From contig CM041115.1 of assembly GCA_023079485.1 (NCBI GenBank), positions 46,466,156 through 46,530,155 on the forward strand: 64,000 nucleotides of DNA. Reading direction: 5' to 3'. Positions 13,575 to 25,379 of this stretch are shown here, one piece after another. The notes beneath the pieces are model-generated. The model was not told the DNA's origin, did no database searches, and saw only the letters and a program-made list of their open reading frames with translations. Made by a program: the position numbers and the translations under genes. Position 1 is the first letter of the stretch; each line of letters starts with the position of its first letter. This DNA is from Archilochus colubris. Lineage: Eukaryota > Chordata > Aves > Apodiformes > Trochilidae.

Positions 13575-14185
13575 TGAGAATGGTGGTGGAGGTTCTCACC
13601 CAGGAGGAGGCAGCAAACTGGCCAAGAGTTCCTAATGACCATTAATAACCAAGGGCTGGCCAATAACAACTGCATTTTTGGTGGGCCAAGGGGATCCCCC
13701 TGAGAGGCTAAATTCCTGGAACCTGAATCATCCTTGAGAGGAGTGTGAGATCAAGGGCAAGATTCCAGGGGCCTGAGTCAGCCTTGAGAGTGGTGGGAAA
13801 CTCAGTGCATATTAGGAACACCAAAGTGTTCATTTGTGGTCACCTACCACCAACCTGACACCCTGCACTTGACCTTTGCTCTGTCTGGAATCAGACTGAC
13901 ATGCCAAAGAAAGATTGCCGGATGCTGCTGGATCCGTGGGTGGTGATATGCCTCTCTTTCTCTCTCTCTCTCCCTCATTATTTTCCCTCCCTCTCTCTCA
14001 TTCTTTTCTCTCCCCCCTCTCTCTATCTTTATCTTTCTCTCCCTTTTGCCTCATGACATATTTCCCTATCTTCATAGTGTTATATTATTTTGCCTGTGTT
14101 ATTTGTCAAATAAAACCTTATGCTTGCACCCAACCCTTGGTGGTTGGACTTTGTTCTTGTAGATCCAAAATTATAAGTTCCATAG
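13575..14185 (+). mobile_element. Solo-LTR-like insertion nested in CR1 copy A
   Basis: About 610 bp interrupts the CR1 endonuclease between the LLQCI motif and the NKEGLVGDIKVG motif. The block has LTR-like features. Near its left part (13712-13795) are two imperfect copies of a roughly 37-bp unit containing CCTTGAGAG. A long CT-rich tract spans 13950-14042. An AATAAA signal at about 14109 is followed by about 70 bp that would be R/U5. It carries no coding capacity. I could not find a clean target duplication, and the exact TG and CA ends are uncertain, partly because some CR1 bases seem missing at the junction. An endogenous retrovirus solo LTR on the plus strand is the best explanation; another non-coding insertion is possible. 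Confidence 0.55.
13950..14042 (+). repeat. CT-rich pyrimidine tract
   Basis: There are about 90 bases of almost pure C and T, with CTCT and CCCTC units, inside the LTR-like block and upstream of its AATAAA signal. It is low-complexity sequence and explains the Ser/Leu/Phe-rich chance frame there. Confidence 0.85.
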
Positions 14186-14189
14186 AACC

Positions 14190-14660
14190 ATAACAAATGC
14201 ACTGCAAGAGCCTTCTGGACTGAAAATGCCTGGCTGTGTGGGCTTTCCAGCAAATACCAAGGTGACTGAAGCCATCCGTAAGTATTAAGGAATGTGATCT
14301 GGATGCTATTTCCAGTTGACTGTAGAAGGTCTCATCAAAATCTTCTTGGGTTGGTGGTCTATAGAAGACACCTACAACAGCTTTACCCCCCTTTGCATGA
14401 GCCTTAATTCTTACCCACAAGCTTTGAGCTCATTCTACCTCCTTCCGTGGACAGAACTCAATACATTCTGGTTGCTTTTGCACATGAAGAGCAGTACCAC
14501 CATCTCGCCTTGTTACTCTGTCTCTCCAAAATAGTACATGGCCATCCATGTACTGGAATATTCCAGTCATGGGAGCTGTCCTGCCACATTTCAGTGACTG
14601 TGGTTCTCACAGCCATGCAAGCTAACACTGTTCTCCACTGTTCTCCAGCTCATTCCCCAT
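14190..14660 (-). pseudogene. CR1 ORF2 endonuclease, N-terminal two thirds, remnant
   Basis: The minus-strand reading contains VTEMWQDSSHDW near 14600 (the TETWW-like active-site region), RRDGGTALHVQKQ near 14500, and VWVRIKAHAKGGKAVVGVFY from 14420, then SHSLIL and ICWKAHTARHFQSRRLLQCI down to about 14195. This is the apurinic-type endonuclease of CR1, which nicks the target site. The GDFNHPDICW motif is altered to DGFSHLGICW, and an in-frame stop lies just before AQSLWVRI. The reading stops at about 14190, where the inserted LTR-like block begins. The C-terminal part resumes at about 13575. Confidence 0.88.
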
Positions 14661-14880
14661 ACTTTCTGCATTGGCATTTCAGAGTGGGAGTCAAGCTATT
14701 AGTTTTCAATTTTGGTACCTTACCATTCCCAACCACTTCCATTACTAACCTATTAGTGAGCCCTGTGTTTTTTGTTGTCGCTTTTATCACCATGTCCCAC
14801 ATCAAGTGGGACTGCAGACTGAAGGCCATTCTTAGGGTCATCTCTCATGACCCTGGTTTTATCCCATTTCCTCTTCAAGC

Positions 14881-15400
14881 CTAGTTTAAAGCCCTTTCAA
14901 TGATCCCTGCCAGTTCCTGTGTAAGGATACTTTTCCCCCTTTGAGACAGATGTACTCCAGCTGTCACCAGCAGACCCTGTGCCATATACATTTCCCCATG
15001 ATCAAAAACCTCAAAAATTCAGTGGTGGCAGCAGCCTCTGAGCCACATGGTAATCAAGTGTGTTTTCCACCCTCTTTCAGTACTTTTCTTTACCACTTGA
15101 GGGATTGATGAAAATATAACCTGTGCACTTGAACTGTCAATAAGTGACCCCAGTGTCTCAAAGTACTTTTTAATTGCTTTGGGGCTTCTCTCTGCAACCT
15201 TGTCATTACCAATCTGGATAACTAACAAAGGGTAATATTCAGTGGGCTGCATCAGACCAGGGAGCTTCCTTTTAACATCTCTAACCCAAGACCCAGGGAG
15301 GCAGTAGACTTCCCTGTGGGATGGGTCTGGTCAACAAATGGGCCCCCCTGTTCCCCTCAGCAGAGTCACCACTACGACAACCCTCCTCTTTTTTCTTCCT
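14881..15400 (-). pseudogene. CR1 ORF1 SGNH-type esterase domain, inactive remnant
   Basis: The minus-strand translation gives a recognisable CR1 esterase: KKRRVVVVV near 15390, PDPSHREVYCLPGSWVRDV near 15310, YYPLLVIQIGNDKVAERSP near 15235, AQVIFSSIP near 15115, MWLRGCCH near 15030, and a C-terminal HLSQRGKSILTQELAG ending at a stop codon at 14883-14881. SGNH hydrolases use a GDS serine near the N-terminus and a DxxH pair near the C-terminus. Here the GDS position reads VT, after loss of about three bases, and the Asp of the C-terminal pair reads Ala, while His is kept. There is also an in-frame TGA after GGPIC. The domain is clearly identifiable but cannot be catalytic. Confidence 0.88.
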
Positions 15401-15439
15401 TGAAGAAGTCCTAAGGCATGGGTGTGAGTGAAAAGCCCT

Positions 15440-16050
15440 CAGTGACTCAGACTAATCTTCATCTCCATCTTCCTTTTTACTGACCCTCAATTTCCAAAGC
15501 AGCATACCTGTTTTTCAAGGGCAACTGGAGTGGTGAAGGCAGCCAGGAGGGTTATTGCTTGCCTCTCCAAGGAGGAACCTCTCTCCATCCTTGCCTTTGC
15601 CTTAGGTCCCTCCTTCCACCTGGTGACAGGAGAGCAGGGGATTCTCCACTTCTTGCACAATTTCTTCCTGCAGCCTTTGCCTCAGGGTGTGGGTCTACCC
15701 ATCTGCTTAGCTATTGCACTCTGTGATGTCTCTCCATCTCTCTACTTCCTCTCTCAGTTTGACCACCACCCTGAACAGATCATTTGTGCCAGGCTCAGGC
15801 AGGTTGACCTGCATGGCTGTGTGTTGGAACAGAAACTCAGTCTGAGTTCCCACATCCTTTCTTGCTGTGGCTTTTGGCCATGTTGTGACCATGACTGTCT
15901 TTTTGGCTGAAGGGAACCAGCCACTGTTAGCTGCTTTGTGTGCACCCTGCAAATGCATCCCAGTGAGTGGGGTCTGGTAGATGACCAGACCACAGTGTTG
16001 TATAGAATGGGTTTAAGGATACGGAGGAAATGCCTATAGAAGTTCATAAT
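15440..16050 (-). pseudogene. CR1 ORF1 remnant, N-terminal and coiled-coil part
   Basis: The minus-strand frame 15958-15707 carries KDVGTQTE followed about 25 residues later by VVVKLREEVERWRDI. This matches the arrangement I recall in avian CR1 ORF1, a conserved VQTE-type motif ahead of a heptad-like LREEV segment upstream of the esterase. The frame is broken before it reaches the esterase. In working CR1 this part is thought to mediate self-association and RNA binding. The beginning of the ORF cannot be placed, because similarity fades beyond about 16000. The assignment relies on position within copy A and on these short motifs. Confidence 0.65.
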
Positions 16051-16059
16051 GTTATTGCA

Positions 16060-18585
16060 GACTGGCCAAACTTGTTCTCCAGAGATGAAACTATAGCAAT
16101 AAGGGAATGTTTCTATCTTTAGCAGAGAGTAACATGCAACTTAAATATCATACATGCTACCAAGTAAAAAATATTTAGGGTTCATACATGAAGGAGACCA
16201 GCACATCGTGTTCTCTCTTTTTCTGTCCAAAAACATTCAACACAGATCAGTAAGATCTATGCCAGTAAAACAAACACCAGCATTACATGTAAAGCTATGT
16301 CTATGATCCCATTATTTGTCAGTTTAAGTAGTGGGTGTATGGAGACTCAGAGTTAAAAGGTCAGCTTGGTGCAGAATATGCTGTAGGGGCTGAATCTGTC
16401 CAGGTATATGCACACAGGCACAATCCCTTTGGAGGAGCAGCTATCATGAGAAAGGTCTCTCAAGCCCTTTGGTGACACTTCTGGTTTCTGTGGCTTTCTT
16501 CTCAATGTTATTTAGAGGAACTACATTTAAACAGTGTATAAACTGTTATTCTTCTTCTTGGACATGGCATAGAAATTTGTTTTCTGCTACTATAAAATTA
16601 TTATTTTATTATATTATTAGCCACTATAAAATACTTTAAGTTATAAAAAACCCCACATAATTCATCAGATTGCTTATAATGTACTGTGATCTCCTTGCAT
16701 GTTGTTACCTTTGGCTGAATCCATGGTTTACCACTCAGACCTTCTGAATACATCCAGATACTCATCTTTCAGTCATTCAACCAAGATCTATGGGCATGAC
16801 TATAAATTCTCCCAGGAGAGCTAAAGACATCTTGAAAATGGGACTCCAGCCCATATTCACAGACATATATGACTGGAAGTGCTGAAAACCACCAAAATAT
16901 TTTTTAAAGGTGAACATGCTGCCTGTTTCTGTCTTAGAATTTTGTTACAATATATTTTCCCCATGCTAATCTGGTGCTTTATTCTCAGGATTTTTTCACA
17001 GAGCAGAAAAACAGTCTATAAGAATTTTATTGTGAAGATGAATATGACTCCATCCAAAATGTAAAGAATAGACCTTTCTGTGGAACAAAACTGAAAAGTT
17101 TAAATGTATAGTTATGGATTTGATTAAATTAAACTGGGTTTAAGTATCTTCACAATTTTAATTAACTCTGCAAGGTAATGTCCCGTTCCAAAGGAGCCCT
17201 GGAAAGAATTCTGGGACCTCTGATTTCTACATAAAAAGCTGGAAAGAGGTTGCTGAGGTAAATAATCTTCTTATTACGTTGACAAAATTATTTCAAGGAT
17301 TGTTCTGTGAAAAACCTTGGTATGAAAGTTATTCCTTGACATGAAAGGTATTCCACTGCTGTCCAACTCTATCCAGTTGCAGATACCAAGATATCAATAT
17401 GAAGAATAGAAAATAAACTTGTAATTAATTTACTACTAAACTGTAAATAGCCTTTCCTTTTGTAAGCTCTTGATAATATAGACTGAACACATAGTAACCT
17501 TGTCACTTCCTCAAGAAAGGTTAATGTAAAACAGGCTCTACAGATGCATGAACACTTAACAGGAAAGGAAGAATATTCCAGGGAATATTAAACAAGGGAT
17601 CATAATCAACCTCAAGTAGATAACTTTCAGAGAAGTTACAGCACATAGACTTTGCTGTCACAGGGACATCAGTAAGACATCTGGGAAACAATTCACTGCT
17701 TAGCCATAGCAATGACAAGACATATATATCAAATAAATAAAATGTGTGATCAGTCATAGTAAGGCAGCAGTGAATAGGACATTGGAGACTGTCTTCTACC
17801 TTTACCAAATTATCTTCCATAGGAGCACTAATGCTTAACAATGAATGTGTCCCTAAAGATTCTCCAAATGAAGAGTAATTTAGAACTAACACAGCTTGCT
17901 AGCCACACTTTATTCCTATATGTTAGGAGGAGAGAACCTCCCTCTTTTGTTACTGTTTATGATCTTTTTCTTTTCAAATGAGGTTAAAAGACCTTACCAA
18001 CCACTGTCCTCTAAGTTCTGCTATTATAATGTGTAGGTCCTTTCACTCTACATGATCTTTGCTTTCATTAGTACTGGTCTGAAAGGCATTCCCTCCCACT
18101 TCTTCACAGGTTATACAATAATTACAGGTTACTTCTTTGTAGTCTCAACCATTAATTTTTAAAGATTGTCTGAGCTTACTCTGCAGAACATTCGGTTCTG
18201 ATTTGAGTGGGTTTGTTTTGTCTTTTTTTTCTCACCTCAGTGTCTTGCACTTCTGTGGAATACTGAGCTGCAAACAACCTCCAGTGAGTAGGCAGTTATA
18301 CAGAATGTCATTAATGCTGATTTGTCACCTTTTGTTTGAGGCAATTCCTGTTGCATTATTTTGCTTGGATTCTTTCTAAATAGCCTCTTACATTTTTTTG
18401 TCTATATCTTAAACAAACTTAGTTTTTCTCACATTTTGACTTGTGCTGAAGTACACAGTAGTGAGATTTATGGAACTGGTATATGTCTACAATATAAATA
18501 TGAATAAGCAAATTGATGGTTTTAGTAGAGCTAAAATTGTGCTTTTAGTACTTACACACTTAGTAAAGTAACCTGAAAATAGAGG
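16060..18585. other. Unique AT-rich DNA, no gene recognised
   Basis: This stretch includes an AT-only patch around 16590-16635. Open frames are short and unconvincing. I see no repeat family, RNA gene or exon that I can support. Confidence 0.55.
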
Positions 18586-18589
18586 TGAG

Positions 18590-19450
18590 CTAACATGTCT
18601 GACATGCTCTATGTCCTTCTTATGCTGGGGACTGCAGAACTGGACACAGTGCTCCAAGTGTCTCACAAGAGCAGAACAGAGGGGAAGAATCTCCTCCCTC
18701 AATGGCATGTCTGTGCTTCTTCTGATGCAGCCCAGGACCCAGTTGGCTTTCTGGGCTGCAAGTGCAAATTGATAGCTCATGTTAATCTTCTGGTCCACCA
18801 CCACTCCCAAGTCCTTCTCCTCAGGGCTGCTCTCAATCTTTTCTTCTTCTAAACTGTATTTGTGCATGGGATTGCTTTGATCCAGGTTCAGAACCTTGCA
18901 CTTGGCCTTGTTGAACTTCATGCAGTTGCACAAGTCCACCTCTCAAGCCTGTCAAAGTCCCTCTGGATGGCATCCTTTCCCTGCAGCATGTTGACATTGC
19001 CACACAGTTTAGTGTTCTCAGCAGACTTGCTGAGGCTGCATTCAACTCCACTGTCCATGTTGCTGACAAAGATGCTAAACAGCACTCGTCTGAGAACTGA
19101 GTCTTGAAGAACACCACCTGTCACACATCTCCATTTGGACACTGAGCCATTGATCACAACTCTGGGTGTGACCATTCAGCCAATTTCTTATCCAACAGGT
19201 GTTCCATCCACCAAATTCATATTCTTCCAGTTTAGAGACCAGAATGTCCTTTGGGACAATGTCAAATGCTTTGCACAGGTTCAAGTAGATGGTGTCTGTT
19301 GCTCTGCCTTTGTCCACAGAGGCTGTGACCCCATCGTTTAAGGCCACCAAATTAGTCAGGCAGGACTTGCCCTTAGTGACGCTGTGTTGGCTGTCACCAG
19401 TCACCAATCAATTAGTTCAAGAACAACTTGGTACCAGGACTGCATACATC
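18590..19450 (-). mobile_element. CR1: CR1 LINE, copy C, RT fragment
   Basis: The minus strand encodes a CR1 reverse transcriptase spread over several frames. In order they read: [20 protein letters not shown] (about 19390), [20 protein letters not shown] and [11 protein letters not shown] (19290-19190), [11 protein letters not shown], then a PQGS-region remnant, SAENTKLCGNVNMLQGKDAI (about 19010), and MKFNKAKCKVLNLDQSNPMH. The last recognisable parts are EKDLGVVVDQKINMS, ALAAQKANWVLGCIRRS and LEHCVQFCSPQHKKDIEHV at about 18600. The 5' and 3' parts of the element are missing. The RT catalytic signature FADD reads SAEN, and motif A YLDF reads YLNL, so both catalytic aspartate positions are altered. 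It is a dead fragment, minus-strand oriented like copy A but 2.6 kb away. Confidence 0.92.
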
Positions 19451-19459
19451 CTGCCCGTA

Positions 19460-22400
19460 TTTTTTCTTTTTGTATTACATGTTGATGAAACTTCTAATGA
19501 AAAAAATCCTGAAGCATAACTTTGGCTTATTTGTGTCTCTCGATTTTCTTAAAGATGGGATAACTAAATTTTTAGGCCCTCAAAGTCTGACAAGTTGAAG
19601 GTTAAAATTGAAGACCGAGCAGCAGAAAGGATCCAACTATGTTGTCTTGCACAACCTATTCAGCTGACCTTGGCAGAAACTGCAGAGATCCTTTGTGCTC
19701 ATAGAAGATAACAGAAGATGTGCAGTGTAGTCAGACAGGAGAGTCAGAAATGTTTAATCCACCAAGCATGTTGATTTGACAGTATTTTATACAAACATCT
19801 GTAATTCACAAAAGTGCTTTGGTGGTAGCGGAAATAAGATCATCTGCTCAAGCTGATGTGTTCCCAGATGAAAATCTTTGGCTTTGTGAAAGCAAAATGA
19901 ACAGTCTCAAACATCCTCTGCATGTGATGTTCAAGCTCAGAGTTACGAAACTTCAATTCCTTTTCAGTTTACTTGTCTAGTTTGAAACAAATCTGAACAA
20001 TCCAAATCCAAAATGCAAAATCTTGTGTACTTCATCCAGCTCTGCTACAGTCCCATAGGATATTCCATGTTCTATGGAAATTTTTTTCAAAAGGCTTGGC
20101 TCATAAATCCTCTAGAAAAAACATAAAGCTGTTAAAAATATGAAAAAAGGAGACCACCTCTGAAAAGCCATTTCTGCACTGTTTTTCGTTTCTTAAATAC
20201 AATTGTTCTACAGTAAAATTTTCTTCTCTTAGTTGGAATTTAGAATCATGAAATATCTGAAGTTGGAAAAAACCCACAAGGACCAGTGAGTTCAGCTTGA
20301 GTCAAACTCTATTGAGTCCAATGCCACTTTCCATAAATCCATTTGATGCACTTCCTCTGTTAGGTCTCTTGTCAGTTCTTAGATCTGCCTGAGGTTTAAA
20401 TTAGACACAAAACAAATAATTACAGCAGCTCCTGAAATATTTCTGTTTGACTTTTATAAAGAAGTAAGATGTTTCTCCAGGTGCACAACTTTATAACAAA
20501 ACTGTATCAGCTATTAAACTCCACTTCAGTCTATAAGTATCTTCTTGCCACTGTCACCACTGTCCTTATTCACAGAAGGGATGATTATGCACTCCTTGTG
20601 TCACAAATCATCTGGTTCTTCTTTTTACTGATGTAAAAATGTTTTCATCTGCTTTCTCAATCATGCTTACTTCTTTCCCTGACCTTCAAGCTCTTTTTGC
20701 AGAAGTGAGTACAGCACAAAGGCCATGTTGGAGATCTATAAGCAAGAGTACTTGCATCAAACCATTTAAATTATCCATCTCCCAAAGAAAGATTAAACAT
20801 ATTTTAAGGAAAACATTGTCATACCCCATGACTGTGGGTCTTGTTGCTTTGGAGGAGATACCAGTCAAGACAGGTGGAGGACATCTGACTTCCTGTCAGA
20901 GTATAGAGAAATATTCAGAGCACTGACTGCAGCTACCTGGCTCTTTTCCATTCTGCTCTTGACTATAGAAGTTAGCATGGCAGAGAAGGCTGAGCCTGCA
21001 TCTTAAAGAGCTTGAATAATGCATTAAGAACAGCATGTAAGAAATGCACCTTTTACTCTTCTCTGACACCACTGATAAATCTGGGGCTCTGTGAAACCAA
21101 GACATGAAGGACTCTGATACTTTTGTCCTGACATAACTCTGTCCTGAGAGAGCAGGTTTGACCCTTTAAACAGCCAGCACCTACTCAGAACCAAGCAGTA
21201 TCAGTTTATTGACTGTCTATACTATAAGCTGTGTCTAATTATCATTTCCAGAAGCCCAGAAAATCCACATAAATTCTGTAATGCATATTGAGAGTAGGCT
21301 GGAAGTGCAATAAACAGGAGAGAATGGACCCACTTCAGCATGGTGGTGGCTAAATTATATTCTCATGAGATCTTACAAACAACTTTTGAAGCATTTCCTA
21401 TAGCTGACAGCTTCAGCCTCTACACTGCAGCATGCAGCTAGTTAACACAGGTACACAAGCCACACCTTATTGTCCCAGGTTTTTCTGGGAACAGAGTAAT
21501 TTTGTTTTATTTCCATACCAGTTTTGAACAGTAAAGACTTAGCAAAAATGTCACCCATTCCTTCCATTTGTTCTTTTTTCATTTTCTTCTACATAGTGTC
21601 TTCTGTGTGGAAGCATTACAACTATTAAAATAAACACACAATGTTACTGATTCTGTATGTTTTAATTATCAACCAAATAATTTAGTAATAAAATAGATTT
21701 AGTGAATAAAATATTTGAATTTGTCAAGCTATTGCAGAAGCTGAGTGGGTGTATCAGTACATACACATACACTGGACTTAACTAGAGCTGAGAAAATTCA
21801 AATTGTAATTAACTTTTCTGTGATAAAGAACTTACTTGCTTTGAGAGGGTTTTGTTTTTTTTAATCTTTCATTGTGCATGTGTAATGATACAGAAACACT
21901 TCATGGTTATATAGTTCTCTAACTTAGAAAGTATCAGCTTCTGTGTAAGAACAGGCACAGGATTGATTTTGCTTTACAGCAGGAGCTGAGAGCATGCTAA
22001 AAGAGTAAGAAGACTGGGAAATCTGGTGAAAATGGAAAACAAAATACTTCTTGAAGGTGTACTGGGCAGCAAGACCTGCATTGTGCTCTGTAACTCTCAT
22101 AATTCAGGGTGTTTCAGCCAACAGGATGAAAGGATTTTTTTTTAGGAAGATTATACTAGCAAGGACTGTTCCCCAAGCAGCTGCTCCTAGTGTCACAGGT
22201 CTGGATCTATTCTGAAGAATTAACATCACCCTCTAAGCCTAGAGCAACAGCACTATATGTTTGATTTTCTGATGGCTTGTGGGATGCATTAGACCATTCC
22301 TGCCTCCCCTTTTGTGCACTCACGTTCCTTTCTCCATTTCCTCCTCCAGTCAGTGCCTTGGAAGAACCCTGGGGAACCTTTCAGTAAGTCAAGAGAGCAG

Positions 22401-23260
22401 AGTTAATTATGATAAAAGGGCAATGCCCCATTCCACATGGTGGTTCTGCGCCTACTGAAACAGAAAGACCTCATTCCCTATCCCAGATAAATCTAGTTAT
22501 TAAATACAGATTGAAAGATAAGAATCCCTCTCTTCTGGTTTATATACAAAATATATTATCCCCTCTGTCTCTCCCAAAAAGCTCCATACCAAAACCAAGC
22601 AAATTTCTTCAGTTATTAATGTAAGTTAAAAATTTAGTAGGGAGTGAAGCAAGAATTAGTTTTGTATCAGAGATCAGCACTGTATAGCAACATCTTTCAA
22701 GGATGTACTACAAAAGTCTTCCTCTCAACAGTTATTAACCCTAAAAACAAATAAACCTAGTGCGAACCTAGCAAATTCAGTGCAGTAAAATTAGGTGGCA
22801 AATTAATACAGTAAAATGTATGTTTCAGGTCTATGTTGTTTGGTACAGATTCACAAATATGAGAAGTCAAAATCTTTCAGAAATGTAAAGTTACATTTAC
22901 ATTTTTCTGTAATTCACAGTCAAACAGAATATATATCTTGCTCCTAAAATAGGTAACTTGCTGACAAACTGAACTGTCATTCCATGATTTGATGGAGTGG
23001 AAGAACTGACATATGTGTCAATTTCACTTTAATCCTCAGACCTGTATCCAGGACTATATCCCCCTGATCTGTGCAGAAAGCAAAAACTACATATGTGTGT
23101 TTCAGGTTGAGGCCAGCATTTATGCAGTTAGAAAAAGTCCACATCTATAAAATTAAAACTACCATCTCCAAAAGGAAGGGTTCTTCACTTACTTTTATAA
23201 GTAATAAACTTCAAGGCATTTCCAAGCAAGAGCACACAACAACTTCCTGTCTCAGGTTAT
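19460..23260. other. Mostly unique DNA with one short CR1 tail
   Basis: Apart from the CR1 3' tail near 20240, I recognise nothing in this interval. It is AT-rich with scattered short homopolymers, and all open frames are short. Confidence 0.55.
20242..20330 (-). mobile_element. CR1: CR1 3' terminal fragment
   Basis: The plus strand begins AGAATCATGAAATATCTGA and continues with a TTGGAAAAAACCCACAAGGA-like stretch and GAGTCCAATGCC. This is the reverse complement of a diverged CR1 3' end. Only roughly 90 bp are convincing. The right limit is uncertain because similarity fades after the GAGTCCAA motif. Confidence 0.7.
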
Positions 23261-23269
23261 CAAGGAGCC

Positions 23270-25375
23270 AAGAAAAGAAGTGATCTGTTGGACCACACAC
23301 ATGTACAAACCAGGAGGTACTAATTGATATGAGTAATGGTGGCAGCTTTGACTGCAGTGACCATGAGATGGCAGAGGTCAGGGTCCTGAGAGAGCAGCAG
23401 AACAAATAACAGGATCGTAAGCCAGGACTGCTGGAGAATAGAATTTGTCCTGGTCAGAGATCTGCTTGCAAAATCCCTTGGGATATGGCACATAAAGTAG
23501 TGTCCAGGAGAGCTGGTGGATATTGAAGGTTTACCTCCTCCAAGCTCAAAAATGGTCCATGCCAGAAAGCAGAAACCAGGCAATGGTTGTAGGAGGCCTA
23601 TATGGATGAACAAGGAACTCACAACTAGACTTGGACATAAAAAGGGGGTGTACAGGAGGTAGAAGCAAGGGCAGGTTACTCAGGAGGAATACAGATAGTG
23701 TCTGACTGTGGAAGGATGGGTTCAGGTAAGCCAAAGTTCACCTGGAGTTGCATATGCCAAGAAATATGAACAACAAAACAAAGATTTATACAGGAATCTC
23801 AGCAGAAAAAAAAAAAACAAACCAAAAAACCAAAACAAACCAACAAAAAAACACCACCAAAAAGAAATCTCGGAAAAATGTGGCACCACTGCTAGATGGG
23901 GCAGGGTCTCTGGTGAATAAAAATGGGGGGAAGGCTGGGATTCTCAATGCCCTCCTCCTCTCTCTTTACAGGAAAAACATCCTCAGATATTCCAGGCTCA
24001 AAAGACCAGTGGTAAAATCCACCAGTGGTAAACTCATTCTCCATGGAGGACAATCAGGTTAGGAAATATTTTTTAAAAGTGGATCTGCACTTTGTTTGTG
24101 ATGTCATGGCAGTAGTCCTAGAAATCACAGACAAGAAGGTCACTGGGAGTACTTGGCATGGATTGATGGAGGGGCAATCATGTCTCACCAACCTGCTGAT
24201 TTTCTATAATTTGATGTCTTGCTCAATCGACATTGAAAGAGCAATGGATAATGTTATTCTGGACTTCAGTAAGCTATCTGCTGCCATATTCCATACCATC
24301 CTCACAAATTGGTGAACTGTGAGTTAGATGAGTGAATAAATAGTGAGGCAGAATGAAAACTGTCTGAATGGCTGTATTAGTGGCATAAAGCTCAGTTAGA
24401 CTCCAGTCCTAAGCTTGTCCTCAATGACAATAATGGGCCCAACTCTATTTACTGTCTTCATTAATGATAAGGAAGATGAGGTGGAGGGTATTGTCAGCAT
24501 GTCTGCAGCCGATACAAAAAATGTGAGGTGTGGCTGATCCACCAGATGGATGCTGGGTGTGCTGCCAGTCAGAGGGACCTGGACAGGCTGGAGAAATAAG
24601 CCAACAGGAATCTCATGAATTTCAACAACAAAAAAATGCTCAGTTTTGCACCTGGCAAGAAATAACCTCATGAACCAGTATATGCTGGGGCTCACAGGCT
24701 GGAGGGCAGCTCTCCAGAGAAGGACCTTGGGATTCTAGTGGACAAGAAGCTGACCATGTGCCAGCTATGGCCTTGTGGCAAGGAATGCCATTCTGGGAGG
24801 TATTAGAACCTTACCAGCATGTGGAGGGAGGCGTTCATTCCCCTCTAATCAGCCCTGTTGAGGCATAATGTGGGCTCTACATTCAGTCCTGTACTCCCCA
24901 TTGAAGCAGAGATATAGACATCCTGAAGTGAGTGTAGAGTGCTGTGAAAACCCCGAAGAAAATTAATGGACTGAAGCAGCTGTCTAGTGAGGAGAGGATG
25001 CCAGTGCTGTCTGTGTTCAGCCTGGAGAGGAAAAGACTCAGCCTCAGTGAGATCTTGACTATGTGTACAGATACCTGATGGCAAAGGGGGTGGAGAGAAG
25101 GAGTAGAAGGGTAGAAGGTAAAGAGGATATAAATAAATTGTTCTTGATAGTATCTAGGGAAAGAATAAGAGGCAATGGGCACAATCTGAAAAGATGATAC
25201 TCCACTGAAACATGGAAAACACCTTTTCCCCTGAACTGTTGTCAAAAAGTGGAGTAAACTGCCCATTCAGCCCTTAACTTTGCACAGCTCTGAGAAACCT
25301 GCTGTCTGACCTGCTCTGACCAGGGGGTTGGACTGGGCAATCTCCAGAGATACTTCCCAACTTCAACAGTTCTGT
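23270..25375 (+). mobile_element. CR1: CR1 LINE, copy B, 5'-truncated
   Basis: The plus strand runs in CR1 order. The endonuclease C-terminus is seen as GSFDCSDHEMAEVRVLRE near 23340. The spacer follows, with MNKELTTRLGHKKGVYRR and KQGQVTQEEYR at 23605-23695. Then come KNVAPLLDGAGSLV near 23885, the RT N-terminus LMEGQSCLTNL (about 24165), and VILDFSKLSAAIFHTIL (about 24255). FINDKEDEVEGIVSMSAADT (about 24455) covers the FADD region. The RT C-terminal part is degraded, and the 3' end reads GGTTGGACTGGGCAATCTCC at about 25327-25346. The catalytic FADD is replaced by SAADT. An A-rich insertion sits in the spacer (separate entry). The element is about 2.1 kb, broken by many frameshifts, and opposite in orientation to copies A, C and D. 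Confidence 0.92.
23805..23870 (+). repeat. A-rich expansion inside CR1 copy B
   Basis: About 65 bp are made of A with CC/C interruptions (AAACC, CAAAA units). They lie in the ORF2 spacer directly before the sequence encoding KNVAPLLDGAG. In the unexpanded copy A the same position encodes KRKNRENVGPLL. The A-rich codons for that Lys/Arg run are the likely seed of the expansion. Confidence 0.85.
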
Positions 25376-25379
25376 TTTT

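Larger units (their letters stand above)
12610..16050 (-). mobile_element. CR1: CR1 LINE, copy A, nearly full-length layout but internally deleted and interrupted
   Basis: Read on the minus strand, this segment follows the order of an avian CR1 element. First comes ORF1 with a coiled-coil part and an SGNH esterase, then the ORF2 endonuclease, then the endonuclease-RT spacer, and last the RT C-terminus and 3' UTR. The 3' end at about 12610-12630 shows two ATTCTGTG octamers, the hallmark of CR1 3' termini. About 1 kb of RT core is missing at a junction near 12990: residues like SSKRKNRENVGPLLNGVGAL run straight into the RT C-terminal part. An LTR-like block (about 13575-14185) splits the endonuclease. 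Many stops and frameshifts show an old, dead copy. The 5' limit near 16050 is approximate. CR1 moves by target-primed reverse transcription and usually leaves 5'-truncated copies, so remnants of ORF1 are less common than 3' fragments. Confidence 0.9.

Noticed and set aside
13915..14193. Plus-strand Ser/Leu/Phe-rich frame
   Set aside because: It is a translation of the CT-rich tract inside the LTR-like block.
14447..14884. Plus-strand frame of 145 codons
   Set aside because: It is antisense to the CR1 ORF1/ORF2 junction of copy A, where the minus strand carries the recognisable motifs.
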